A stretch of DNA of 57,287 bases, taken from Desulfobacteraceae bacterium (GTDB lineage Bacteria > Desulfobacterota > Desulfobacteria > Desulfobacterales > UBA5616). The position numbers were made by a program, and so were the translations under genes. Where the stretch lies: NCBI GenBank assembly GCA_013791935.1, contig VMSV01000095.1, forward strand, positions 1-57,287, written 5' to 3'. The notes below the pieces were generated by a model that worked only from the letters and a program-made list of their open reading frames with translations, searched no databases and had not been told where the DNA came from. The first letter of the stretch is position 1, and each line of letters opens with the position of its first letter. Positions 15,527-23,326 of the stretch are shown one piece after another.

Positions 15527-17335
15527 ATGGCACAACTGATTGCAGATCGACGAGACATTGATTTTGTTCTATTTGAACAACTGAAAATTCAGGAATTGAG
15601 CAACCATGAAAGGTTTTCCGAGTTCAATCGGAAAACCATCGACCTGATTGTATCGGAAGCCAGGAAACTGGCCATTCGGGAAATTCTTCCCACCCAGAAA
15701 ATTTCCGATGAGGAAGGGGTTCGCTTTGACGGGGGCAAGGTCACGGTCCCGGAAAGCTTTCACCGGGTTTACCAATTGTTTACCGAAGGGGAATGGCTGG
15801 CCATGGCCGAGGATCCCAAGTGGGGCGGCCAGGGCATGCCCCAGACCGCAGCCCTTGCAGCCGCGGATTATTTCAATGGGGCCAATTACGGGTTTATGAT
15901 GTATCCCGGTCTGACCCACGGAGCTGGAAAATTGGTGGAAAGCTTTGGCACCGAAAAGCAGAAGAATCTTTTCCTGAAGAATCTATATACCGGAAAATGG
16001 ACAGGCACCATGCTCCTCACCGAGCCCGAGGCGGGCTCCGATGTTGGGGCACTCACCGCAAGAGCTCTTAAAAACCCGGATGGGACTTACAGTATCACCG
16101 GAAACAAAATATTCATCTCCTCGGGAGAACACGATTTGGTGGAAAATATCATTCACCCGGTTCTGGCCAGAATTGACGGAGCACCCGAGGGCACCAAAGG
16201 CATTTCCCTTTTTTTGGTTCCAAAAATCCGAGTGAATGATGATGGTACCCCGGGAGAATTCAACGATGTGGTGTGCACGGGTATTGAAGAAAAAATGGGC
16301 CTCCATGCCAATGCCACGTGTTCCCTGACCCTGGGTGGAAACGGCAACTGTATCGGGACTTTGCTGGGGGAGGAAAACAAGGGCATGGCCGCCATGTTTC
16401 TCATGATGAATGAAGCCCGGCTCCTGGTGGGGCATCAGGCTTTCTGCTGCGCCAGTGCCTCCTATCTCTATGCGGTGAATTACGCCCGGCAGCGGATTCA
16501 AGGCAAGAAGCTCGGGGCTTCCAAAGATTCCCCCGGTGTTCCAATCATGATGCACCCGGATGTTCGCAGGCAGTTGATCACCATGAAAGCCTATGTTGAA
16601 GGCATGCGAAGCTTGCTTTATTTTATTTCATACTGCCAGGACATGACCAAAGTCACCGACAATCTGGATGAAAAAGAAAAATACGAAGCCATGATTGAAG
16701 TTCTGACTCCCATTGCCAAAGGCTATGTTTCGGACCGGGCCTTTGAAATGTGCAACCATGGCCTTCAGGTTTACGGAGGTTACGGGTTCATCAAGGATTA
16801 TCCCATGGAACAACTGGTGCGTGATTGCCGAATCACCATGATCTACGAGGGCACCAACGGCATCCAGGCCATGGATTTGCTGGGAAGAAAACTCGGTTTG
16901 AAAAACGGCAAGGCCGTCATGGATGTATTTGCAAAAATGGCTCACACCGGAGCAAAGGCCAGAGCCGTGGACAACATAAAAAATATAGCCCAAAAATTTG
17001 AAAACGCCTTGAGTCGGCTGGGAGAAGTGGCGGCCCATATGGCCAATTCCGCCATGAGTCCGGACTTCGAGAAAGCCTTTGCCTTCGCCTATCCGTTCAT
17101 GGAAGTCACCGGGGATGTGGTCATGGCCTGGATGCTCCTGTGGCGGGCCACCATTGCGGCCAAATCCCTTATTGAAAAGCCTCGGCATCAGGTGGATTTT
17201 TATGCGGGGCAGATCAAAACTGCGGAATATTTCATCCATAATGTTCTGCCCGTGTGCCTGGGAAAAATGGATACCATTCTGGAGAGTAACAACGCCGTGA
17301 TGGAGATATCGGATGCAGGTTTTGGCGGATCGTGA
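15527..17335 (+). CDS. Long-form acyl-CoA dehydrogenase (about 600 aa, DmdC/FadE5-like)
   Basis: 602 residues, larger than the 380-residue classical enzymes because of an N-terminal extension and a C-terminal helical domain. The flavin/substrate loop is M-L-L-T-E-P-E-A-G-S-D-V-G. The catalytic base is expected to be the Glu in M-I-Y-E-G-T-N-G-I-Q (about residue 440), and Q-V-Y-G-G-Y-G-F precedes it. Such enzymes oxidise acyl-CoA to enoyl-CoA and pass electrons to ETF. AAGGAG before the ATG and a 30-bp gap from tetR place it in the regulator's operon. Chain length is not predictable. Confidence 0.93.
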   Translation: MAQLIADRRDIDFVLFEQLKIQELSNHERFSEFNRKTIDLIVSEARKLAIREILPTQKISDEEGVRFDGGKVTVPESFHRVYQLFTEGEWLAMAEDPKWGGQGMPQTAALAAADYFNGANYGFMMYPGLTHGAGKLVESFGTEKQKNLFLKNLYTGKWTGTMLLTEPEAGSDVGALTARALKNPDGTYSITGNKIFISSGEHDLVENIIHPVLARIDGAPEGTKGISLFLVPKIRVNDDGTPGEFNDVVCTGIEEKMGLHANATCSLTLGGNGNCIGTLLGEENKGMAAMFLMMNEARLLVGHQAFCCASASYLYAVNYARQRIQGKKLGASKDSPGVPIMMHPDVRRQLITMKAYVEGMRSLLYFISYCQDMTKVTDNLDEKEKYEAMIEVLTPIAKGYVSDRAFEMCNHGLQVYGGYGFIKDYPMEQLVRDCRITMIYEGTNGIQAMDLLGRKLGLKNGKAVMDVFAKMAHTGAKARAVDNIKNIAQKFENALSRLGEVAAHMANSAMSPDFEKAFAFAYPFMEVTGDVVMAWMLLWRATIAAKSLIEKPRHQVDFYAGQIKTAEYFIHNVLPVCLGKMDTILESNNAVMEISDAGFGGS

Positions 17336-17355
17336 TGCAGGGGAGCTTAAAAGGG

Positions 17356-17382
17356 CAGGCGGTGGCGAAAAATCACCGCCTG
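17356..17382. terminator. Hairpin between convergent acyl-CoA dehydrogenase and polyamine operon
   Basis: A 9-bp perfect stem (CAGGCGGTG and complement) with a 9-base loop. It overlaps the stop codon of the minus-strand SpeD-like gene. On the minus strand it is followed by CCCTTTT, so it may terminate the spe operon weakly. Confidence 0.45.
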
Positions 17383-17777
17383 ATGATAAACCTTGAGCTC
17401 ATCCTTTTTGCGCTAAAGTAGCTGCGGGTGAATTTTTCAGCCTGATCCGGATCATAGGACCTGGATGAAAAAAGGTTGATATAGGCAGCCCTGTTGGATT
17501 CTGAAAAATGCCCGGTGATGGAGCTGGTTTCAATAAATTGAACCAGGGAATACCCTCGACCGTTTTCTGAATTTTCTCCAAAATACGCGGTCAGGGGTTC
17601 GCCGTAGGGTTTCATATCCAGCATTTTGCACAGTTCTTTTGCGAAATGCTGGATTTTTTTTTCATTTGAAATACTGCCCGAGTCACAGTCGTATAAATCC
17701 ATAATCAGTTCCCATCCGAATGCAGCCTTTTCCTTGGGGGAGGCTGAACTGCCCTTGGTGCCGGAAACGATTTTCAC
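17373..17777 (-). CDS. SpeD-fold protein lacking the pyruvoyl serine, third gene of the spe operon
   Basis: 134 residues. Its layout follows S-adenosylmethionine decarboxylase (SpeD) from end to end: G-W-E-L-I-M-D-L-Y-D-C at the start, a G-R-G-Y-S-L-V strand, then I-E-T-S-S-I-T-G-H-F-S-E and A-A-Y-I-N-L-F-S-S-R-x-Y-D-P, which parallels K-E-S-H-L-S-I-H-T-W-P-E and A-A-I-D-I-F-V-C-G in the genuine SpeD upstream. The residue that becomes pyruvoyl (Ser84 in SpeD) is Thr84 here, and the following His is Ser. The start overlaps the speE stop by four bases (ATGA), so the two are coupled. It may be an inactive partner, or a variant with changed chemistry. Confidence 0.72.
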   Translation of the reverse strand: MKIVSGTKGSSASPKEKAAFGWELIMDLYDCDSGSISNEKKIQHFAKELCKMLDMKPYGEPLTAYFGENSENGRGYSLVQFIETSSITGHFSESNRAAYINLFSSRSYDPDQAEKFTRSYFSAKRMSSRFIIRR

Positions 17778-18628
17778 GACAATCTTTCCCTGAAGAAATT
17801 CGGTATATGAAACGCGCCCTTGTGGATGCCTGCATTATAGTATCGGGTGGACAGGCCTGTATCCGTGACTTTTTTATTCAGCTCCTCATACCCAGGTGTC
17901 TCAGGATCCACAGCATTGGAGCAGAATACGGTGGAAAAAAGCCCGCCGATATAGGTAGGGACGGTGAAAACATAAAACGCCACATGGGTGAACAGGACTT
18001 TGAGAAGGTCGCCGGCCTGTTTTTGCTCCCCCGGCTGCATCTGAAGGGAGCCGGTCTGCCGGGTCATGATGCCTTCGGGGTTCATGATCCCGGACAAATC
18101 CCTGTAAAAACCTGCGCTGAAAAGAATCTGGGCAGGCCCCACAGGGTCGGAGGAGTCTACAATAACCACATCATATCGATTCTGCGTGTTTTTAACGAAA
18201 CGCGCGCCATCATCAAACACCAGGCGGGTTCGGGGGTCGTCAAAGGCCCCGGAACTGATGCCTGGAAGGAATTTCTTGGAAAAATCAACAACCGCCGGGT
18301 CGATCTCAACAACGGTGGCCTTTTTAACGCCCGAATGTTTCAAAACTTCCCGCAGGACACCCCCGTCGCCACCGCCGATGATCAGGACATTCTCTGGATT
18401 CGGGTGGGCCAACACAGGCACATGCGCCATCATTTCATGGTAAAAGAATTCATCCCTCTCGGTGGTTTGCACAAACCCGTCAAGCAGGAGCATCTTTCCA
18501 TAGGCATGGGAATCCACAAGCATCATATGCTGAAAGTCTGTTTTCTGTTCATACAGCACAGATTTTATACGATAGCGCGTCTCAACGGATTCCCATGCTT
18601 CAGTTACCCAGGGCATTGTTTCCGTCAT
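17774..18628 (-). CDS. speE: Spermidine synthase (polyamine aminopropyltransferase)
   Basis: 284 residues. Transfers the aminopropyl group of decarboxylated S-adenosylmethionine to putrescine. The cofactor motif I-I-G-G-G-D-G-G-V-L-R-E is near residue 87. V-E-I-D-P-A-V-V-D is the acidic end of the next strand, and V-I-V-D-S-S-D-P-V-G-P-A carries the catalytic Asp. Q-T-E-x-D-E-F-x-Y-H-E-M is the substrate gate. The ATG overlaps the speD stop by four bases and its own stop overlaps the next ATG by four bases, so speD, speE and the SpeD-like gene form one coupled operon. Confidence 0.95.
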   Translation of the reverse strand: MTETMPWVTEAWESVETRYRIKSVLYEQKTDFQHMMLVDSHAYGKMLLLDGFVQTTERDEFFYHEMMAHVPVLAHPNPENVLIIGGGDGGVLREVLKHSGVKKATVVEIDPAVVDFSKKFLPGISSGAFDDPRTRLVFDDGARFVKNTQNRYDVVIVDSSDPVGPAQILFSAGFYRDLSGIMNPEGIMTRQTGSLQMQPGEQKQAGDLLKVLFTHVAFYVFTVPTYIGGLFSTVFCSNAVDPETPGYEELNKKVTDTGLSTRYYNAGIHKGAFHIPNFFRERLS

Positions 18629-19035
18629 GACATAATGCCCCGTTTAAATTCCTGGACTTCAATTCTGCCAGGTTGAAACTCTTTTTCAAGGACCGGTAAT
18701 ATCAAATGGGGATTGATGGTTCCGCATACGAAAATATCAATCGCGGCATATTCATATTCCGGCCATGTGTGAATGCTCAGATGGGATTCTTTCAAAACAG
18801 CAACACCGGAAACCCCTCCGTTCGGTGAAAATTCATGAAGGTCCATGCTTAAAAGCGTGGCATTACAGGTTTCAATTGCTTTCATAAAAATTCTTCGAAT
18901 CTGTGAAGGGTCGGTCAAGTATCTTGCCTGCCAAACTTCTATCAGAAGATGAATGCCGGCATACTTCAATCCTCCCTCACAGATACAATACTCGCCATTT
19001 TGTGGTTTTTCTAATACTGCTGACTGGCTTTTCAT
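18625..19035 (-). CDS. speD: S-adenosylmethionine decarboxylase proenzyme
   Basis: 136 residues, the short bacterial class. It makes decarboxylated S-adenosylmethionine for SpeE. The self-cleavage and active-site motif is K-E-S-H-L-S-I-H-T-W-P-E-Y, with Ser84 as the pyruvoyl precursor. A-A-I-D-I-F-V-C-G supplies the conserved Cys. H-E-F-S-P-N-G-G-V-S-G matches the strand before it. It is the first gene of the spe operon. About 20 residues precede the usual start of homology (A-G-I-H-L-L-I-E), a little longer than in the shortest relatives. Confidence 0.95.
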   Translation of the reverse strand: MKSQSAVLEKPQNGEYCICEGGLKYAGIHLLIEVWQARYLTDPSQIRRIFMKAIETCNATLLSMDLHEFSPNGGVSGVAVLKESHLSIHTWPEYEYAAIDIFVCGTINPHLILPVLEKEFQPGRIEVQEFKRGIMS

Positions 19036-19204
19036 TGATTTTCATAAAGCTCCTTTTGGTTATCGGTTGATAAAACAATCCCTTGCATCTAATCGTGGGA
19101 TTGACCGGTAAAAAAGACCGAACTTATCATCATCAATTCCCGGAATTCTGTTCCTTCAGATTTGAGGGGGTGAAAAATCAAAAAATTTGCTTTTTGTCAA
19201 TAGG

Positions 19205-19474
19205 TTAATTGACGGAATCCTTCAAATTTTTGCCCGGCGTGAATTTCGGAACATTTTTTGCTTTTACGGCCATCATTTTCCCTGTTTGAATATTTTTCAT
19301 CGTTCTTGCTTTTCTCTTGGTCACTTTAAAGGTGCCGAATCCTGTTAAAGTAACCGAATCGTCATTTTTCAACGCCTCTGTAACGCAGGAAAGGAGACTT
19401 TCCAATGCCATTTTGGCTTCTTTTTTTGACTGCAGAACTTTTCCCATTTCATCGATCAGTTCGGTTTTATTCAC
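19205..19474 (-). CDS. HU/IHF-family DNA-binding protein
   Basis: 89 residues, the standard HU length. The N-terminus M-N-K-T-E-L-I-D-E-M and the region D-S-V-T-L-T-G-F-G-T-F-K-V-x-K-R-K-A-R are diagnostic. The arm carries the usual Asn-x-Gln-Thr-Gly segment (N-I-Q-T-G-K) and ends in K-N-V-P-K-F-T-P-G-K-N-L-K-D-S-V-N. It bends DNA and compacts the nucleoid. Its start lies eight bases inside the end of the DksA-type gene, so the two are cotranscribed. Other HU copies probably exist in the genome. Confidence 0.95.
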   Translation of the reverse strand: MNKTELIDEMGKVLQSKKEAKMALESLLSCVTEALKNDDSVTLTGFGTFKVTKRKARTMKNIQTGKMMAVKAKNVPKFTPGKNLKDSVN

Positions 19475-19871
19475 AATCCGCCTCCATTCTATGAGTTGTT
19501 ATTGACGCAGAATAAAAAGTGGTTTTTTCTCGTTTTTCAAGGTTTATTTTGCATTCAAGGCAATGCCTGGTAACAGGCTGCACTTTCAGCCGGGCCAGTA
19601 GAATCTCTTCACCGCACGTCTCGCAATACCCGTATTCGCCTGACTTGATAAGCTCCAGCGCATCCGTTACGTTTTTTAAAAAACGGCGTTCCCGGTCGCA
19701 GATTTGCAGTGTGCAGGATTGGTGGGTATAGTCCGCCGCCATGTCCAAGGGATCCGTGAGGTTGCTTTCCTTTTCCCGCAAATCTGAAAAAACACAGAGG
19801 CCTTTCCTTAAAAGCTCATCCTTCTGTTGGACTAAAATTTTTCTGAAGAATTCCAGATCTGTTCTTTCCAA
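19467..19871 (-). CDS. TraR/DksA-family zinc-finger protein
   Basis: 134 residues. A long N-terminal coiled region (L-E-F-F-R-K-I-L-V-Q-Q-K-D-E-L-L) leads to a D-x-A-D tip (D-M-A-A-D). A C4 zinc finger follows: C-E-T-C-G-E-E-I at about residue 86, then C-L-E-C. DksA-family proteins bind in the secondary channel of RNA polymerase and, with ppGpp, alter rRNA and stress promoters. The start codon is TTG, with AAGGA seven bases upstream. A promoter-like pair lies just before it. The eight-base overlap with HU means both nucleoid and polymerase factors are made from one message. Confidence 0.88.
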   Translation of the reverse strand: MERTDLEFFRKILVQQKDELLRKGLCVFSDLREKESNLTDPLDMAADYTHQSCTLQICDRERRFLKNVTDALELIKSGEYGYCETCGEEILLARLKVQPVTRHCLECKINLEKREKTTFYSASITTHRMEADCE

Positions 19872-19886
19872 AACATTTTCCTTTCC

Positions 19887-19915
19887 GATATATCAATCCA
19901 CAGAATATTTTTCAA
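19887..19915 (-). promoter_or_regulatory. Putative promoter of the dksA-like/HU operon
   Basis: On the minus strand TTGAAA (19910-19915) and TATATC (19887-19892) are separated by 17 bases. The start codon at 19871 is very close, so the leader would be under about 10 bases; this lowers confidence. Confidence 0.35.
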
Positions 19916-20250
19916 TCATTGAAGTGGAATTTTTTTATTGAGATACAATTTTATTCCCCTTTGCATGGATACGGCTTCAGCCAAGGGCTATTTTTTGAAC
20001 GACCTTTAATAGGCCCTTTTGTGTTACAAATCAATACCTGTTTGACCCCAATCTTTACATATATAGGAGATTGATTTTATAACGATATCCATTTTGTTTA
20101 AACCAAACCCGATCGCCGGTTATATTTAAAGGCATATCTTTATTGCAAAATCATTCGGTTAATAGTAATTTTCCACCGTACAATTCATTCCGGCGGCCTA
20201 TGGGTCGATTGACGATAACTTCATGTTTTAAAGGCATTTATTAGAGCGCT
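19916..20250. other. Divergent intergenic region, dksA-like / sigma-54 regulator
   Basis: About 335 bp, AT-rich. I saw no ORF with a ribosome-binding site, no -24/-12 element (GG-N10-GC with a TTGC core), and no strong dyad. An imperfect TTGTTT/TTATAT pair near 20094-20125 has a 20-base spacer and is not convincing. Confidence 0.4.
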
Positions 20251-21654
20251 ATGATGCAATCCATTCTGGCCATCACTACACACATACCCAATGCCGCCGC
20301 CGGGGAGTCCCTGTTCCCGGAAGGGTACCAGGTTGCGGTGTCTTCCATGGTTCATTCGGGTTTGGAAAGGCTTCAGGGGAAAAGATATGATTTGGTTTTC
20401 ATCGACCTGGACCTTATTTCAGATGGAACCTCTTCAAATAATTATCAGAAAGCCATGCAGCCCTTCTGGGCGATTTACCCCCTGACCCAGATCATCGTTA
20501 TCACACCGAAAGACAAGATTCAGGAGGCGGTCCGGGCGGTAAAAGCCGGGGCCTTCCATTATGTTACCCTGCCGCTTGATCCCTTTGAAATTAAGCAAGC
20601 CATTGAGGATATTCAGGAATATGCCATATTAAAATCCGAGTTGGACTATCTGAGGGATGTGTTCTGGAAAAAGGATGTTCTGGAGAGCCTCAAAACCAAT
20701 ACGGATTCCATGAAAGCCATTTATCATAAAATCCGTTCCGTGGCCCCCACCCGAACCACGGTGATTCTTTACGGGGAAACCGGGACCGGAAAAAATGTAT
20801 TGGCCAAGATCATTCACAAACACAGCAATCGTGAAGCGGACCAGTTCATCAGTGTCCACTGTGGTGCCATTCCGGACACCCTGCTGGAAAGCGAATTATT
20901 CGGCCATGAAAAAGGGTCGTTCACCGGAGCCATCCGAAGAAAGCTGGGCAAGTTTGAAATCGCAAAAGGTGGCACCATTTTTCTGGATGAAATCGGTACG
21001 ATTTCCCCGTCGGCCCAGATCAAGCTGCTTCAGGTTCTTCAGGACGGAACATTCAACAGGGTTGGCGGCGATCAGATGATCGAAACAGATGCCAGAGTCG
21101 TTGCCGCAACCAATGCAGACCTTAAATCCCTGGTGGACCAAGGCCTTTTTCGCAAAGACCTTTATTACAGGCTCAACGTTTTTCCCTTGGAAGTGCCCCC
21201 TTTACGAGAGCGGATTGACGATATTCCCATTTTTGTGGAAATTTTTCTCAAACGTCTGAACAGGGATCTTCAGAAGAATATCCACGGAATCCATCCACAT
21301 GTTCTGGAAGCTTTCAGAACATATGCCTGGCCCGGGAACATCCGTGAGCTTGAAAACCTCATCGAAAGGGCCTGTATTCTTGAAAGCTCCTCCATTCTTT
21401 CCCCAGCAAGTTTCCCGAATGAAATCTTTCAGACCCTGACCCCTTCCCCGGAGGTGAAAGCGCATGGGGCTCTGCCTATTCTGGACGCCCGGCGTATTGC
21501 CATCGAGGATTTTGAAAGGCACTACATCAAAAACCTTCTCGGTCGAAATAAGGGAAAAATCTTCACATCTGCCGGCGAGGCCGGGATCAGCACCCGGCAG
21601 CTCAACAAGCTCATGTTGAAGTACAGGATCAGAAAAGAAGACTATAAACTCTAA
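20251..21654 (+). CDS. Sigma-54-dependent activator with degenerate receiver domain
   Basis: 467 residues in three parts. Residues 1-125 have a CheY-like layout, with Asp in V-F-I-D-L-D-L at the phosphorylation position and A-G-A-F-H-Y-V at the fourth strand. However, the acidic pair expected near the N-terminus is missing (L-A-I-T-T-H), and the Lys of the K-P-[FL] motif is Leu (V-T-L-P-L-D-P). The AAA domain has Walker A G-E-T-G-T-G-K-N and the sigma-54 loop G-S-F-T-G-A (usually GAFTGA), then F-L-D-E-I-G and R-x-D-L-Y-Y-R-L-N-V-F. The C-terminus is a Fis-type HTH. It has no neighbouring kinase. The target genes are not obvious. Confidence 0.9.
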   Translation: MMQSILAITTHIPNAAAGESLFPEGYQVAVSSMVHSGLERLQGKRYDLVFIDLDLISDGTSSNNYQKAMQPFWAIYPLTQIIVITPKDKIQEAVRAVKAGAFHYVTLPLDPFEIKQAIEDIQEYAILKSELDYLRDVFWKKDVLESLKTNTDSMKAIYHKIRSVAPTRTTVILYGETGTGKNVLAKIIHKHSNREADQFISVHCGAIPDTLLESELFGHEKGSFTGAIRRKLGKFEIAKGGTIFLDEIGTISPSAQIKLLQVLQDGTFNRVGGDQMIETDARVVAATNADLKSLVDQGLFRKDLYYRLNVFPLEVPPLRERIDDIPIFVEIFLKRLNRDLQKNIHGIHPHVLEAFRTYAWPGNIRELENLIERACILESSSILSPASFPNEIFQTLTPSPEVKAHGALPILDARRIAIEDFERHYIKNLLGRNKGKIFTSAGEAGISTRQLNKLMLKYRIRKEDYKL

Positions 21655-21852
21655 CCCCCCATTTATTTTATAGAAAATTTCATTAATCAGAACTTAGAAT
21701 TCCGTTTTCGGGAACAACAGGAACTTGGATTTCTTTTTTTATTAAAACGCGACTTACCCGGGGTTGGGTTCACAAATGCAATTAATCGCTTGTTATTGCT
21801 TGATATATTTTTATTTAAATCCTGTGGCACTGGTTTTGCTAAATATCCGGTT

Positions 21853-22149
21853 ATGCAATCCAAGGATAAAAACACCGGTCCGACAAAAAAAGTCATTGAA
21901 GTCACGGGCATTCTGATTCCAACCGAATGGGATGAAAACGCCAATCCCACCCAGTTTGTTCTTTCCGCCTATGACGAGCAGGAATACCTCATCGAGAACC
22001 TAACCGTCCTTTGCGACAGGCCCCGAAACCTCCTTCGGAAAAAAATCAAAATCATTGGCGAAACGGGCAGGAAAATAAAGAAAAAAAGGGTCATCACCAT
22101 CAGCCGGTTCGATCTTCTTGAAGAGGATCAAACAGAAAATATCCTTTAG
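21853..22149 (+). CDS. Conserved small protein, possible OB-fold, unknown function
   Basis: 98 residues from the ATG at 21853; an open frame continues to an ATG at 21790, but that extra stretch looks non-coding. It is highly charged, with strands V-I-E-V-T-G-I-L-I-P, F-V-L-S-A-Y-D-E-Q-E-Y-L-I-E, K-K-I-K-I-I-G-E-T and R-V-I-T-I-S-R-F-D-L. This pattern of five strands closed by a V-x-G-x-I/I-x-G pair resembles a small OB-fold barrel of the type that binds nucleic acid or a partner protein. I do not recognise the family. No good ribosome-binding site is seen. It lies convergent to corA. Confidence 0.6.
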   Translation: MQSKDKNTGPTKKVIEVTGILIPTEWDENANPTQFVLSAYDEQEYLIENLTVLCDRPRNLLRKKIKIIGETGRKIKKKRVITISRFDLLEEDQTENIL

Positions 22150-22162
22150 TAAAGACACACGC

Positions 22163-23227
22163 CTAAAGCCATTTTTTTCTTCTGAAAAAAAACACCATTC
22201 CAAGGATCACGACAATCACGATGAGCCAGAAAGCTGGATATGCCCATGGTTTGTCAATCTCGGGCATGAGTTTGAAATTCATGCCGTAAACCCCGGCAAG
22301 AAAGGTGATGGGAATGAAAATGGTGGATATGATGGTGAGGATTTTCATCACTTCATTCATTCGGGCGCTTGTATGGGATAAAGAAAGATCCTGCATGCCC
22401 GTGAGCAAGTCCCGGTAGGATTCAATGGCGTCGATGACCTGAACCGTATGATCGTGTAAATCACGGAGAAACAGGGTCGTGCTCTCCTGAAAAAACGGTT
22501 TGTCGCCTTTTTCAAGGACATTCAGAAAATCCCGAACATGCCATACCTGCCGCCGGAAAAATATCAGTTCCTGTTTGATATTGTGCAGGGTCACCAGGGT
22601 GGTCTGGTGGGAAGTCCCAAGCATTTCCTCTTCAAGGGACTCAATCCTGTCGCCCAGAGATTCCAATATGAGAAAATAATTATCCACAATGGCATCCATC
22701 AGAGCGTAAAGAAGGTAGTCCGCCTTTTTTTTTCGGATCCTGCCTTTTGCTTTCCGGATCCTTTCCCTGACCGCATCAAAAACATCTCCGTGGTTTTCCT
22801 GAAAGGAGACAAGAAAATTATCCCCCAGGATAAAGCTTACCTGTTCGGAATGAATTTTATCCTGCCCCTCCTCAAAGGTTAGCATTTTAATGACCACATA
22901 TAAATAATCCTCAAACTCTTCCACTTTCGGGCGCTGACCCGTGTGCATGATATCCTCGAGGGTCAGGGCATGGATATTGTAATGTTTTCCAATGGCTTCA
23001 ATCACACCGGCATCATGGATCCCGTTGATGTTGATCCAGGCGGTCAGGTCTGACGTGTTCACGGGGGAAATATTTTCCATGGAGGCGTCCTGCTTTTCCA
23101 TGCAATTGGCCTCGTCATAATTAAAAAAGGAAATCAGGGGCTGTTCTATTTTTTTATCCCCGATATGAATGAGGGATCCGGGGGACATGCCGGACTTTTT
23201 ATAGGTTTCTTTGGTGAACCGTTTCAT
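22163..23227 (-). CDS. corA: Magnesium/cobalt transporter CorA
   Basis: 354 residues from the ATG at 23227, which has AGGAGGG about nine bases upstream; this rules out a longer in-frame extension. A large cytoplasmic N-terminal domain (W-I-N-I-N-G-I-H, D-I-x-H-T-G-Q-R-P-K-V-E-E-F) leads to a long helix and two C-terminal transmembrane helices. The pore motif Y-G-M-N-F ends the first, and the basic tail F-F-R-R-K-K is cytosolic. It is a pentameric channel for divalent cation uptake. The gene diverges from tamB. Confidence 0.94.
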   Translation of the reverse strand: MKRFTKETYKKSGMSPGSLIHIGDKKIEQPLISFFNYDEANCMEKQDASMENISPVNTSDLTAWININGIHDAGVIEAIGKHYNIHALTLEDIMHTGQRPKVEEFEDYLYVVIKMLTFEEGQDKIHSEQVSFILGDNFLVSFQENHGDVFDAVRERIRKAKGRIRKKKADYLLYALMDAIVDNYFLILESLGDRIESLEEEMLGTSHQTTLVTLHNIKQELIFFRRQVWHVRDFLNVLEKGDKPFFQESTTLFLRDLHDHTVQVIDAIESYRDLLTGMQDLSLSHTSARMNEVMKILTIISTIFIPITFLAGVYGMNFKLMPEIDKPWAYPAFWLIVIVVILGMVFFFRRKKWL

Positions 23228-23326
23228 GGTTGAAGGCCCTCCTGGGTTTTTGTGAGTGTTGTTTATTACCATATCCAACTTAACATGGCAAATTTTCCCG
23301 AAATGGGCTACAATGTCCGCAAAATC

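Noticed and set aside
17774-18628. Large plus-strand frame (17720-18676) opposite speE
   Set aside because: It is the complement of a well-conserved spermidine synthase and has no start signal or recognisable domain.
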